From Actinomycetes bacterium (GTDB lineage: Bacteria; Actinomycetota; Humimicrobiia; Humimicrobiales; Humimicrobiaceae), in the NCBI GenBank assembly GCA_030603375.1, contig JAUVXY010000084.1, positions 1 to 6,281 of the forward strand: DNA of 6,281 bases, read 5' to 3'. The translations under genes and the position numbers were made by a program. The notes below the pieces were generated by a model, which did no database searches, was not told where the DNA came from, and saw nothing but the letters and a program-made list of their open reading frames with translations. Positions 1 through 4,344 of the stretch are shown in pieces (the stretch's first letter is position 1; every line of letters begins with the position of its first letter).

Positions 1-63
1 AGAGAGCTCTATGATTTGCTTGAAATAAAGGATCCTTTAAAGAAAATACACTTAAAACTTTAA
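1..63 (+). CDS. C-terminal tail of an unidentified protein (partial)
   Basis: Frame 1 is open from the first base and stops with TAA at 61-63. The 20 residues read RELYDLLEIKD and then PLKKIHLKL, an amphipathic, charged sequence that looks like a real protein end. No start is visible because the gene enters from the left edge. It is followed within 50 bases by two small hairpins, as expected after a gene end. The surrounding inverted repeats would fit the end of an insertion-sequence transposase, but 20 residues cannot show this and I do not recognise the family. The reading frame is a visible fact; its being a genuine gene tail is an inference. Confidence 0.35.
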   Translation, partial: RELYDLLEIKDPLKKIHLKL

Positions 64-97
64 AGGTTGTAGTGACCAAAAAAATGGTCCTAAACCA

Positions 98-122
98 CCC
101 ACACAGTGGGGTTTTATGTTTT
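98..122 (+). terminator. Possible intrinsic terminator after the left-edge gene
   Basis: CCCAC (98-102) pairs with GTGGG (106-110) around a 3-nt loop, and the stem is followed by the T-rich run GTTTTATGTTTT (111-122). A second small hairpin, GACCA (74-78) with TGGTC (85-89) around six A residues, lies just upstream. The 5-bp stem is short but GC-rich. Its position 35 nt after the stop codon at 61-63 suits a terminator for that gene. Confidence 0.4.
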
Positions 123-173
123 CAAATCGAGAGTTCGGTTAACCTAAAACTAGGCCATATTTCATTTGAAAAC
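118..173. repeat. 10-bp perfect inverted repeat around a GGTTAACC palindrome
   Basis: GTTTTCAAAT (118-127) is the exact reverse complement of ATTTGAAAAC (164-173), with 36 bases between the arms. The interior holds the perfect palindrome GGTTAACC (137-144) and a 4-bp hairpin, CCTA (143-146) with TAGG (151-154). The structure could be a folded RNA, the remains of a small mobile-element end, or a protein-binding site. The left arm overlaps the T-rich tail of the preceding hairpin. No coding function is seen. Confidence 0.45.
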
Positions 174-196
174 TGCACCGCTCCAAAATAACATAC

Positions 197-222
197 CCTG
201 TATAATTATCAAGTTATATAGG
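197..222 (+). other. Imperfect stem-loop
   Basis: CCTGTATAA (197-205) pairs with TTATATAGG (214-222) across an 8-nt loop: nine pairs, one of them G-U. The left arm contains a perfect TATAAT (201-206), which could act as a -10 box, but I find no acceptable -35 element at the right distance. Its role is unknown. Confidence 0.3.
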
Positions 223-271
223 ATCTTCCCTGTATTTATAGATTGCGGGTTTTGATGAGTATTTTTCTATG

Positions 272-312
272 CCCTTAACTTCCATGTGAGGTTAAGGGTT
301 TATAGCATTTTT
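272..312 (+). terminator. Strong hairpin with T-rich tail
   Basis: CCCTTAAC (272-279) pairs perfectly with GTTAAGGG (291-298). The stem continues inward by T-G, T-A and C-G pairs to a 5-nt loop (283-287), giving 11 pairs in all. The bases after it, GTTTATAGCATTTTT (298-312), are T-rich, as in an intrinsic terminator; the T-rich run ATTTTTCTAT upstream is A-rich on the other strand. There is no protein gene immediately upstream, so it may end a read-through transcript or an unannotated small RNA. Confidence 0.5.
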
Positions 313-340
313 AGGCTATAACTCGGCTTATAGACTAACT
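304..340 (+). repeat. 37-bp direct repeat, copy 1, with internal hairpin
   Basis: This segment matches 1440-1476 at 34 of 37 positions in the same orientation. The core CTATAACTCGGCTTATAG (316-333) is a perfect hairpin: CTATAA and TTATAG form a 6-bp stem around the loop CTCGGC. The two copies bracket the secreted-protein gene. It could be a dispersed intergenic repeat, a small non-autonomous element or a regulatory site; the sequence does not decide. Confidence 0.7.
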
Positions 341-409
341 CCATAAAGAGTAATTGAGGTTTTAAAAAAATAGCCTTTTAAAAATTGACCTTCCCCAAAA
401 ACTTGACAG

Positions 410-444
410 CACTCTGTTTTGAGAAAACCCTGTTTGACAGAGTG
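410..444 (+). promoter_or_regulatory. Operator-like inverted repeat overlapping the -35 region
   Basis: CACTCTGT (410-417) is the exact reverse complement of ACAGAGTG (437-444), with 19 bases between. The right arm overlaps the TTGACA at 434-439. A second TTGACAG occurs at 403-409, just before the left arm, so the two arms sit in related contexts (TTGACAG next to CACTCTG, and TTGACAG running into AGTG). This is the geometry expected for a regulator that blocks or recruits RNA polymerase. The site is an inference; no regulator gene is in the window. Confidence 0.4.
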
Positions 445-462
445 TAGTATAAGTATTATTGT
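434..462 (+). promoter_or_regulatory. Candidate sigma-70-type promoter for the secreted-protein gene
   Basis: A consensus -35 TTGACA lies at 434-439. Seventeen bases on is TATTGT (457-462), four of six matches to TATAAT. The better match TATTAT (454-459) would give a spacer of only 14. Transcription would start near 469, leaving a leader of about 80 nt that carries the hairpin at 497-524 and the AGGAGG at 540-545. The -35 is convincing and the -10 is weak. Confidence 0.45.
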
Positions 463-496
463 TTAATATAAATATTATATTATAAAACTAAAAAAT

Positions 497-524
497 AATT
501 CCTATAATCAAATTATAGGGAATT
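497..524 (+). promoter_or_regulatory. Leader hairpin upstream of the ribosome binding site
   Basis: CCTATAAT (501-508) pairs perfectly with ATTATAGG (512-519) around a 3-nt loop. With G520 bulged, four more pairs (497-500 with 521-524) extend the stem to 12. It ends 15 nt before AGGAGG (540-545) and has no T-run, so it is unlikely to be a terminator. A 5' stabilising stem for the mRNA or a DNA-level operator are both possible. Confidence 0.45.
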
Positions 525-551
525 TGATATAAATATGAGAGGAGGCGAAAA

Positions 552-1073
552 ATGAAAAAATTAGCGGTTTTTATCATTGTTTTGGCTTTGCTTTTGTTTA
601 CCTCTGTTTCAATGGTAGGAGCAGCTGGAATTGACAACCCAGCCGGTGTTCCACTATATGTGATTATCGAAGTTGATTGGAACGGTGTCTCTGAGAATGG
701 CGACTGGACAGTCTGGGGACCTAAATGGGATCCTAAAGTTGGAGTTGGCGCACCTTTAATTGGTTGTACTGCTTGTTTAGAGATGAACTACGACTTTGAA
801 TTTAAAGGCAAGACAGTACACTTTAATGAAGTAATGGTTCCTAGTGTTGTGGCTACGCCACAAAGCCACCATGTGGTTTTGTTTGATAAAGATGGGGATG
901 GGACATATACAGGCTCTCTATCTGCGTCACATTACTTCCCATGGGCCCCAGAGCCTGACGGTTCGCTGGTAATTCTTTATTTTGATCGCATTGACTACGA
1001 GATTACATTTGATGAGGATGGCAATGTAACTGATTTCCACTATCTGCAATACGAACATAAAAAATTAAAGTAG
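552..1073 (+). CDS. Small secreted protein of unknown function with a DxDGDG motif
   Basis: I do not recognise the family of this 173-residue protein. The ATG at 552 is set by AGGAGG (540-545), 6 nt upstream. Residues 1-25 form a Sec-type signal peptide: MKK, a hydrophobic core (LAVFIIVLALLLF), then SMVGAAG with probable cleavage near VGA or GAA. The mature part is rich in aromatic and acidic residues. It has one CxxC pair (C72, C75), a loop DKDGDGTYTG (112-121) like an EF-hand or dockerin-type calcium loop, and a second acidic turn FDEDGNVTD (153-161). No transmembrane helix follows the signal, and no LPxTG or lipobox is seen, so it is probably released or loosely surface-bound. It stands alone: a promoter-like region lies upstream and a hairpin terminator downstream. 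GC is about 45% over 601-1020, higher than the cluster to the right, and it is bracketed by 37-bp repeats, which suggests later acquisition. Calcium binding is an inference from one motif. Confidence 0.85.
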   Translation: MKKLAVFIIVLALLLFTSVSMVGAAGIDNPAGVPLYVIIEVDWNGVSENGDWTVWGPKWDPKVGVGAPLIGCTACLEMNYDFEFKGKTVHFNEVMVPSVVATPQSHHVVLFDKDGDGTYTGSLSASHYFPWAPEPDGSLVILYFDRIDYEITFDEDGNVTDFHYLQYEHKKLK

Positions 1074-1106
1074 ATTTACTGTAAGATTGCAAAAAGTAGA
1101 ATTTTA

Positions 1107-1160
1107 AGAACGACCCTATTAGTGTAATGAAATATATATGCTAGGGGTCGTTCTATATTT
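1107..1160 (+). terminator. Hairpin terminator after the secreted-protein gene
   Basis: AGAACGACCC (1107-1116) pairs perfectly with GGGTCGTTCT (1145-1154), and TA (1117-1118) with TA (1142-1143) adds two more pairs if G1144 is bulged. The 23-nt loop is long and AT-rich. The stem begins 33 nt after the stop codon and is followed by ATATTTATATAT, a weak U-tract. The opposite strand reads TTCTTAAAATTC after the stem, so it could act in both directions. No gene enters from the right on the minus strand. Confidence 0.5.
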
Positions 1161-1439
1161 ATATATATCCGAAGAGTCAATAATCTCATGAAACTGCCAA
1201 CCCAACTCAGAAGTTTGAATTATTTGCTTTTTAATGGTTTTGAAGGTCATTATAGGATAGCCAATCATAATATTCCAGAATTGAATACTAGTGGTACTAA
1301 TCTTGGAGTGGTTCTATAAAAATGGATATGCAATGGAATAAATTCAGTTTGGGGAGCTGAATAGAAATAAAGGAGTTTATAATTCTCAAAGTTTTGGCCT
1401 GTTACTTCTATCTTACCACAACCCTAAGTAAATCTTTTA

Positions 1440-1476
1440 AGCATTTTTAGTTTATAACTCGGCTTATAGGCTAACT
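1440..1476 (+). repeat. 37-bp direct repeat, copy 2
   Basis: It matches 304-340 at 34 of 37 positions in the same orientation. The differences are GC to TT at the left base of the stem and A to G just after the stem. The hairpin core is kept: TATAA and TTATA pair around CTCGGC, and the left-arm C-to-T change (C316 in copy 1) turns the terminal C-G pair into T-G, so pairing survives the substitution. That weakly suggests selection on structure. Confidence 0.7.
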
Positions 1477-1551
1477 ACGATTCAGAATTATAATGACCGT
1501 TACTAATAATACTTGAAAATCCTTTTCAAATTATAAAAATACCAGATACCT

Positions 1552-1570
1552 GCTATCAACTTGGCTTATA
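1552..1570 (+). repeat. Degenerate partial third copy of the repeat core
   Basis: GCTATCAACTTGGCTTATA resembles GCTATAACTCGGCTTATA of copy 1, with one inserted C and one C-to-T change. The similarity stops after TTATA. At this length chance similarity in AT-rich DNA is possible, but its place 76 bases after copy 2 makes a relic credible. Confidence 0.4.
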
Positions 1571-1572
1571 AT
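1567..1572 (+). promoter_or_regulatory. Possible -10 box for the tmk cluster
   Basis: A perfect TATAAT lies 71 nt before the tmk ATG, partly inside the degenerate repeat copy. The expected -35 position (around 1544-1549, AGATAC) is a poor match, so only half of a promoter is visible. TAAAAT at 1590-1595 is an alternative, also without a convincing -35. Confidence 0.2.
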
Positions 1573-1626
1573 TATTTACCCATTCATGTTAAAATATTGT
1601 TACTGAAGGTTATCTAAAAAAACTAT

Positions 1627-1632
1627 AAGAGG
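1627..1632 (+). promoter_or_regulatory. Ribosome binding site of tmk; start choice ambiguous
   Basis: AAGAGG lies 5 nt before a TTG (1638) and 11 nt before an in-frame ATG (1644). The ATG gives the family-typical N-terminus MKGLFITFEG; the TTG adds two residues (MI). I prefer the ATG on family length, though the spacing slightly favours TTG. Confidence 0.5.
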
Positions 1633-1643
1633 CTAATTTGATT

Positions 1644-2282
1644 ATGAAAGGCTTATTTATAACATTTGAAGGGCTGGATGGCTCCGGCAAGACAACTCAA
1701 ATAAAACTCCTGCATGATTTTTTAAAGAAGGAGGGCCTTGATGCGGTTGTTACCATGGAGCCCGGCGGTACTGCTGTTGGAGAGAAAATCAGGGATGCTC
1801 TTTTGAGCAGAAAATATTCTGGCATGGATTATAAAACAGAAGCACTACTCTTCCTGGCTTCCAGAGCAGAGCTTATGTCTAAAGTAATAATGCCGGCGCT
1901 AAACAGTGGAAGCATTGTAATTTGCGATAGATTTTTTGATTCAACAGTTGTTTATCAGGGAATAGCAAGAAAATTAGGGAAAGAGCAAATTTTAAATATG
2001 AGCCTCTGGGCCTGCAGCAATGTAGTGCCTGACTTAACATTTTTGCTTTCAATAAAGGTTGATAAGAGTGAAGAAAGGATGAAAATTACAAACAGGGAAA
2101 AAGATAGGATTGAAGCAGAAAAAGATTTATTTAAGGAAAAAATTTGCAAGGGGTATTTAGAAATTGCAGAAGAAAATAAAGATAGATTTATAGTGCTGGA
2201 TGGCGGGAAGGACATACAAAGCATATTTGGTGAAATAAAAGATAACGTGGAACGAGTTTTAAAAGAAAAAAGACTCATCTGA
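1644..2282 (+). CDS. tmk: Thymidylate kinase (dTMP kinase)
   Basis: This cytosolic enzyme phosphorylates dTMP to dTDP with ATP, the step that commits dTMP to dTTP for DNA synthesis. From the ATG at 1644 it is 212 residues, the usual family length. The P-loop GLDGSGKTT spans residues 10-18 (K16, T17). The family motif normally read REPGGT is MEPGGT here (38-43). The segment LFLASRAEL (69-77) matches the substrate-side helix. The DR motif D95-R96-F97 is followed by DSTVVYQG. The lid region around KITNREKDRIEAE (147-159) carries several basic residues, as in bacterial type-II lids. A TTG at 1638, closer to the AAGAGG, would add two residues. holB starts 43 nt after the stop with no terminator between, so they are probably co-transcribed; tmk-holB adjacency is widespread in Gram-positive lineages. 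The only odd feature is Met in place of the common Arg before EPGGT. Confidence 0.96.
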   Translation: MKGLFITFEGLDGSGKTTQIKLLHDFLKKEGLDAVVTMEPGGTAVGEKIRDALLSRKYSGMDYKTEALLFLASRAELMSKVIMPALNSGSIVICDRFFDSTVVYQGIARKLGKEQILNMSLWACSNVVPDLTFLLSIKVDKSEERMKITNREKDRIEAEKDLFKEKICKGYLEIAEENKDRFIVLDGGKDIQSIFGEIKDNVERVLKEKRLI

Positions 2283-2325
2283 TCTCTTTTAATTTACTTA
2301 CAAAAACTTAAAAGTATATGTTGTT

Positions 2326-3381
2326 ATGGAAATTTTAGACGGACTTGACTTCTTAGTAGAAGAGGACAGGAATAAAACAAATATCAAATTACTCAAAAAT
2401 TCAGTAGAGCATAGAGATATTTCCCATGCATATTTATTTTATGGAAACAGCATGGCCCTGCTCTGCAGGCTTGCGCTGGCATTTTCTGCTTCTATTAATT
2501 GTTACAAAAGAGGTTGCGGAAGATGCGATATATGCAGAAATACATTAAAGGGAATATACCCTAATTTAAATATTGTGGAGTCTGAAGGAAATATATTAAC
2601 AATAGATAAAATAATAGAACTGCAGAAATTTATGAGTGTCAGCTCATATATGCCAGGGAAAAAGATATGCGTTATTAAAAATGCTGAGATTATGAATGAG
2701 CTGGCTTCAAACAGACTTCTCAAAACATTGGAAGAACCCCCTGACGGCGGCATCTTTATTCTGCTAACCGAAGATATTTCAGCAATTCTTCCGACAATTG
2801 TTTCAAGATGCCTTGTTTTTAATTGGAATTTTAAACTGGGCCGCAGCGATGTGGAAAGTTCTGATTTTGCTGCTATTTTTAGTAGCTTAAATGATGGAAT
2901 AAAGAATATGATAAAATCAAATGACAGGACTTGTGTTAATCCTTTGAACCTGAGCCTGGAGATAATCAGCATATTGAAGGAAATGGAAGAGGAAATTAAA
3001 ACAACTCAGAGCAAGGAACTAAAGGAAGTTAAAAATAGCGGGGGAGACAAAGACGACATAAACAAATATTTAAAAATTTTAAAGTCAAGGCACAAAAGGC
3101 AAACAAGCAAATTTTATAAGTTGGGTATAAATCATGTTTTTGATATAATATCAGCCTGGCTGGTTGATGTACTGGTAGTCAAGTTTGGTGCCAGTGGCGA
3201 AGTTTTAAATTATAGGCAGAACTATTTATTTATTAATGAAAATTTTAAAAATGTCGAAGCAAAAGAAATCTTTCGGTTGCTGGAGACAATAGAAGAAAGC
3301 AGAGATTATTTAAATTTTTCTATTTATTTAGAGCTGACTTTGGACAATATTTTTATTAAATTCCAAAATTTGTGTTATTAA
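2326..3381 (+). CDS. holB: DNA polymerase III delta-prime subunit
   Basis: Delta-prime is the rigid stator subunit of the clamp loader, which opens the beta sliding clamp and places it on primed DNA. The protein is 351 residues and an AAA+ fold is evident. The Walker A region, LFYGNSMALLCRLALAFS (37-54), has lost the GxxGxGKT pattern, as expected for a delta-prime that does not hydrolyse ATP; this separates it from DnaX. The zinc module is intact: C59, C64, C67, C70. KKICVIKNAEIMNELASNRL (112-131) followed by LKTLEEPP (132-139) is the characteristic Walker B/sensor block, and S160-R161-C162 is the SRC motif. A lysine/glutamate-rich linker (about 218-262) precedes a helix ending in AWLVDVLVVKFGA (277-289), a layout I associate with actinobacterial HolB. 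ATG 2326 is the only usable start but has no clear Shine-Dalgarno sequence, so translation may be weak or coupled. ricT begins 20 nt after the stop. Confidence 0.93.
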   Translation: MEILDGLDFLVEEDRNKTNIKLLKNSVEHRDISHAYLFYGNSMALLCRLALAFSASINCYKRGCGRCDICRNTLKGIYPNLNIVESEGNILTIDKIIELQKFMSVSSYMPGKKICVIKNAEIMNELASNRLLKTLEEPPDGGIFILLTEDISAILPTIVSRCLVFNWNFKLGRSDVESSDFAAIFSSLNDGIKNMIKSNDRTCVNPLNLSLEIISILKEMEEEIKTTQSKELKEVKNSGGDKDDINKYLKILKSRHKRQTSKFYKLGINHVFDIISAWLVDVLVVKFGASGEVLNYRQNYLFINENFKNVEAKEIFRLLETIEESRDYLNFSIYLELTLDNIFIKFQNLCY

Positions 3382-3387
3382 TAGAAC

Positions 3388-3394
3388 AGAGGGG
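3388..3394 (+). promoter_or_regulatory. Ribosome binding site that sets the ricT start
   Basis: AGAGGGG lies 7 nt before the ATG at 3402. An upstream in-frame GTG at 3372 overlaps the end of holB and has no such site, and the TTG at 3399 would leave only 4 nt. The site therefore supports ATG 3402. Confidence 0.65.
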
Positions 3395-3401
3395 ATATTT
3401 G

Positions 3402-4232
3402 ATGTTGCTAGTTGCTGGTGTAGTTTTTAGAAAAAGTGGAAGAACGCATTATTATTTTAGTGATATACAGGTGGAAGTAGGAAATGAAGTTATTTGTCAT
3501 CTCGGCGATGCCATTGAACTTGGCAGAATAGTTTCGTTAGTTGCAGATGTTGTTGAAAACAACACTTCTTCTTTGAGTAAAATTATTCGCAGGGCCACAT
3601 ATCATGATGTATCAGTTAATGAAATAAATAAAGCCAAAGAGAAGAAAGGGTACGGGAAATTTAAGGAACTTGCAAGAGAGCATAACCTGTCTATGAAATT
3701 GATAAATGTTCGCGTAGTCTTTGACAGAAGTAAAATGATTTTTTATTTTACTTCTGGTAAAAGGGTAGATTTTAGGGGGATGGTAAAAGAGCTGGCTTCG
3801 TTTTTTAAAATTAGAATAGAGCTGCGCCAGATTGGTGTAAGAGATGAGGCAAGAATAATAGGCGGACTTGGTCCCTGCGGAATGGACCTGTGCTGCAAGA
3901 GCTTTTTGACCGATTTTCAGTCTATTTCTGTAAAAATGGCGAAAGATCAAAATCTTCCCTTGAACCCATTGAAAATATCTGGTATATGCGGGAAACTTAT
4001 GTGCTGCCTAAATTATGAATATGACGAATACAGGGAATTTGCTGAAAAAGCTCCTGAAGTTGGGGTAAAAGTAGAATGTTCACAGGGGAGTGGTGTTATT
4101 AGCGGATATGAACCTCTAAAAAAATGTGTGATTGTAGAATTTGAAAATGAGAGCAAGGTTTCAGTTCCCCTGACACAGATTAAATTGGTTAAAGAAGCTG
4201 GCGATAAAAAAAATACAATTGGGGAAAAGTAG
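3402..4232 (+). CDS. ricT: PSP1-domain protein RicT (YaaT family)
   Basis: RicT (YaaT) in Bacillus subtilis works with YlbF and YmcA in a cytosolic complex carrying Fe-S clusters that supports RNase Y-dependent mRNA maturation and affects sporulation, competence and biofilm formation; its role outside Firmicutes is less defined. From ATG 3402 it is 276 residues, the normal family length. The N-terminus MLLVAGVVFRKSGRTHYYF fits the family start. The signature region is nearly textbook: GGLGPCGMDLCC (154-165), then SVKMAKDQNLPLNPLKISG (176-194), then ICGKLMCCLNYEYDEY (195-210). The conserved cysteines C159, C164, C165, C196, C201 and C202 are all present; some of these are the likely cluster ligands. 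The tail is short and charged. It follows holB closely, as yaaT does in B. subtilis, and its stop is only 4 nt before a tRNA gene. A longer form starting at GTG 3372 would overlap holB and is less likely. Confidence 0.93.
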   Translation: MLLVAGVVFRKSGRTHYYFSDIQVEVGNEVICHLGDAIELGRIVSLVADVVENNTSSLSKIIRRATYHDVSVNEINKAKEKKGYGKFKELAREHNLSMKLINVRVVFDRSKMIFYFTSGKRVDFRGMVKELASFFKIRIELRQIGVRDEARIIGGLGPCGMDLCCKSFLTDFQSISVKMAKDQNLPLNPLKISGICGKLMCCLNYEYDEYREFAEKAPEVGVKVECSQGSGVISGYEPLKKCVIVEFENESKVSVPLTQIKLVKEAGDKKNTIGEK

Positions 4233-4236
4233 ATCA

Positions 4237-4312
4237 GCCGATGTAGCTCAACTGGCAGAGCAGCTCATTCGTAATGAGCAGGTTATCGGTTCAAGTCCGG
4301 TCATCGGCTCCA
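4237..4312 (+). tRNA. tRNA-Thr (anticodon CGT)
   Basis: The cloverleaf is complete. Acceptor GCCGATG (4237-4243) pairs with CATCGGC (4302-4308). The D stem is GCTC (4246-4249) with GAGC (4258-4261), its loop holding TGG where GG is expected. The anticodon stem is GCTCA (4263-4267) with TGAGC (4275-4279) around the loop TTCGTAA, anticodon CGT (4270-4272), reading the threonine codon ACG. The variable loop has 5 nt, and the T arm ATCGG (4285-4289) pairs with CCGGT (4297-4301) around TTCAAGT, with one G-U pair. The discriminator is T4309 and the CCA end (4310-4312) is encoded. It lies 4 nt after ricT and 32 nt before argS, so it is probably cut from a longer mRNA. Confidence 0.97.
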
Positions 4313-4344
4313 GGAGAAATCCAATATTTAAGGGTTAAAAAACA

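Larger units (their letters stand above)
64..551. other. Gene-free stretch rich in hairpins
   Basis: No reading frame in these 488 bases is long enough, or has a suitable ribosome binding site, to be called a gene on either strand. It holds the hairpins and inverted repeats listed separately (74-89, 98-110, 118-173, 197-222, 272-298, 497-524), the first copy of a 37-bp repeat (304-340), and the promoter region of the downstream secreted-protein gene (about 403-470). The density of small palindromes suggests mobile-element remnants or non-coding RNA rather than decayed coding sequence. Confidence 0.6.
1155..1637. other. Gene-free stretch upstream of tmk
   Basis: No credible gene is seen in these 483 bases. 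There are two hairpins. ATTCAG (1342-1347) pairs with CTGAAT (1357-1362), extended inward by T-G and T-A to a 5-nt TGGGG loop. TTGAAAA (1513-1519) pairs with TTTTCAA (1523-1529) around TCC. It also holds the second 37-bp repeat copy (1440-1476) and a degenerate copy (1552-1570). Short open frames of about 45 codons exist on both strands but lack ribosome binding sites and recognisable content. The promoter for the tmk cluster should lie in the last 150 bases. Confidence 0.55.

Noticed and set aside
72..191. A 39-codon open frame starting GTG ACC AAA
   Set aside because: No Shine-Dalgarno sequence. The frame runs through the hairpins at 74-110 and the inverted repeat, whose structure explains the sequence better than coding does.
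1188..1319. A 43-residue open frame on the + strand beginning MKLPTQLRSL
   Set aside because: No ribosome binding site before the ATG, no recognisable content, and the following sequence in frame is full of stops. It may be a relic but cannot be supported as a gene.
1277..1435. A minus-strand open stretch of about 50 codons containing TGQNFENYKLL and TTPRLVPLVF
   Set aside because: It looks somewhat protein-like, but it has no start codon with a ribosome binding site and no family resemblance. An overlapping + strand frame is equally open, so chance is likely.
304..1570. CRISPR array made of the 37-bp repeats
   Set aside because: Only two good copies 1.1 kb apart with a gene between them, no regular spacers and no cas genes.
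1955..2278. Minus-strand open frame inside tmk
   Set aside because: Antisense shadow of tmk: rich in serine, phenylalanine and leucine as expected from the complement of AT-rich coding DNA, with no motifs.
2502..2972. Minus-strand open frame of 156 codons inside holB
   Set aside because: Antisense shadow of holB. The + strand carries the zinc module, LEEPP and SRC motifs in frame.
3372..3401. Extended ricT start at GTG 3372
   Set aside because: It would overlap the last codons of holB and lacks a binding site, while ATG 3402 has AGAGGGG 7 nt upstream and gives the family-typical N-terminus.
3612..3950. Minus-strand open frame inside ricT
   Set aside because: Antisense shadow of ricT, whose conserved cysteine region lies across it.
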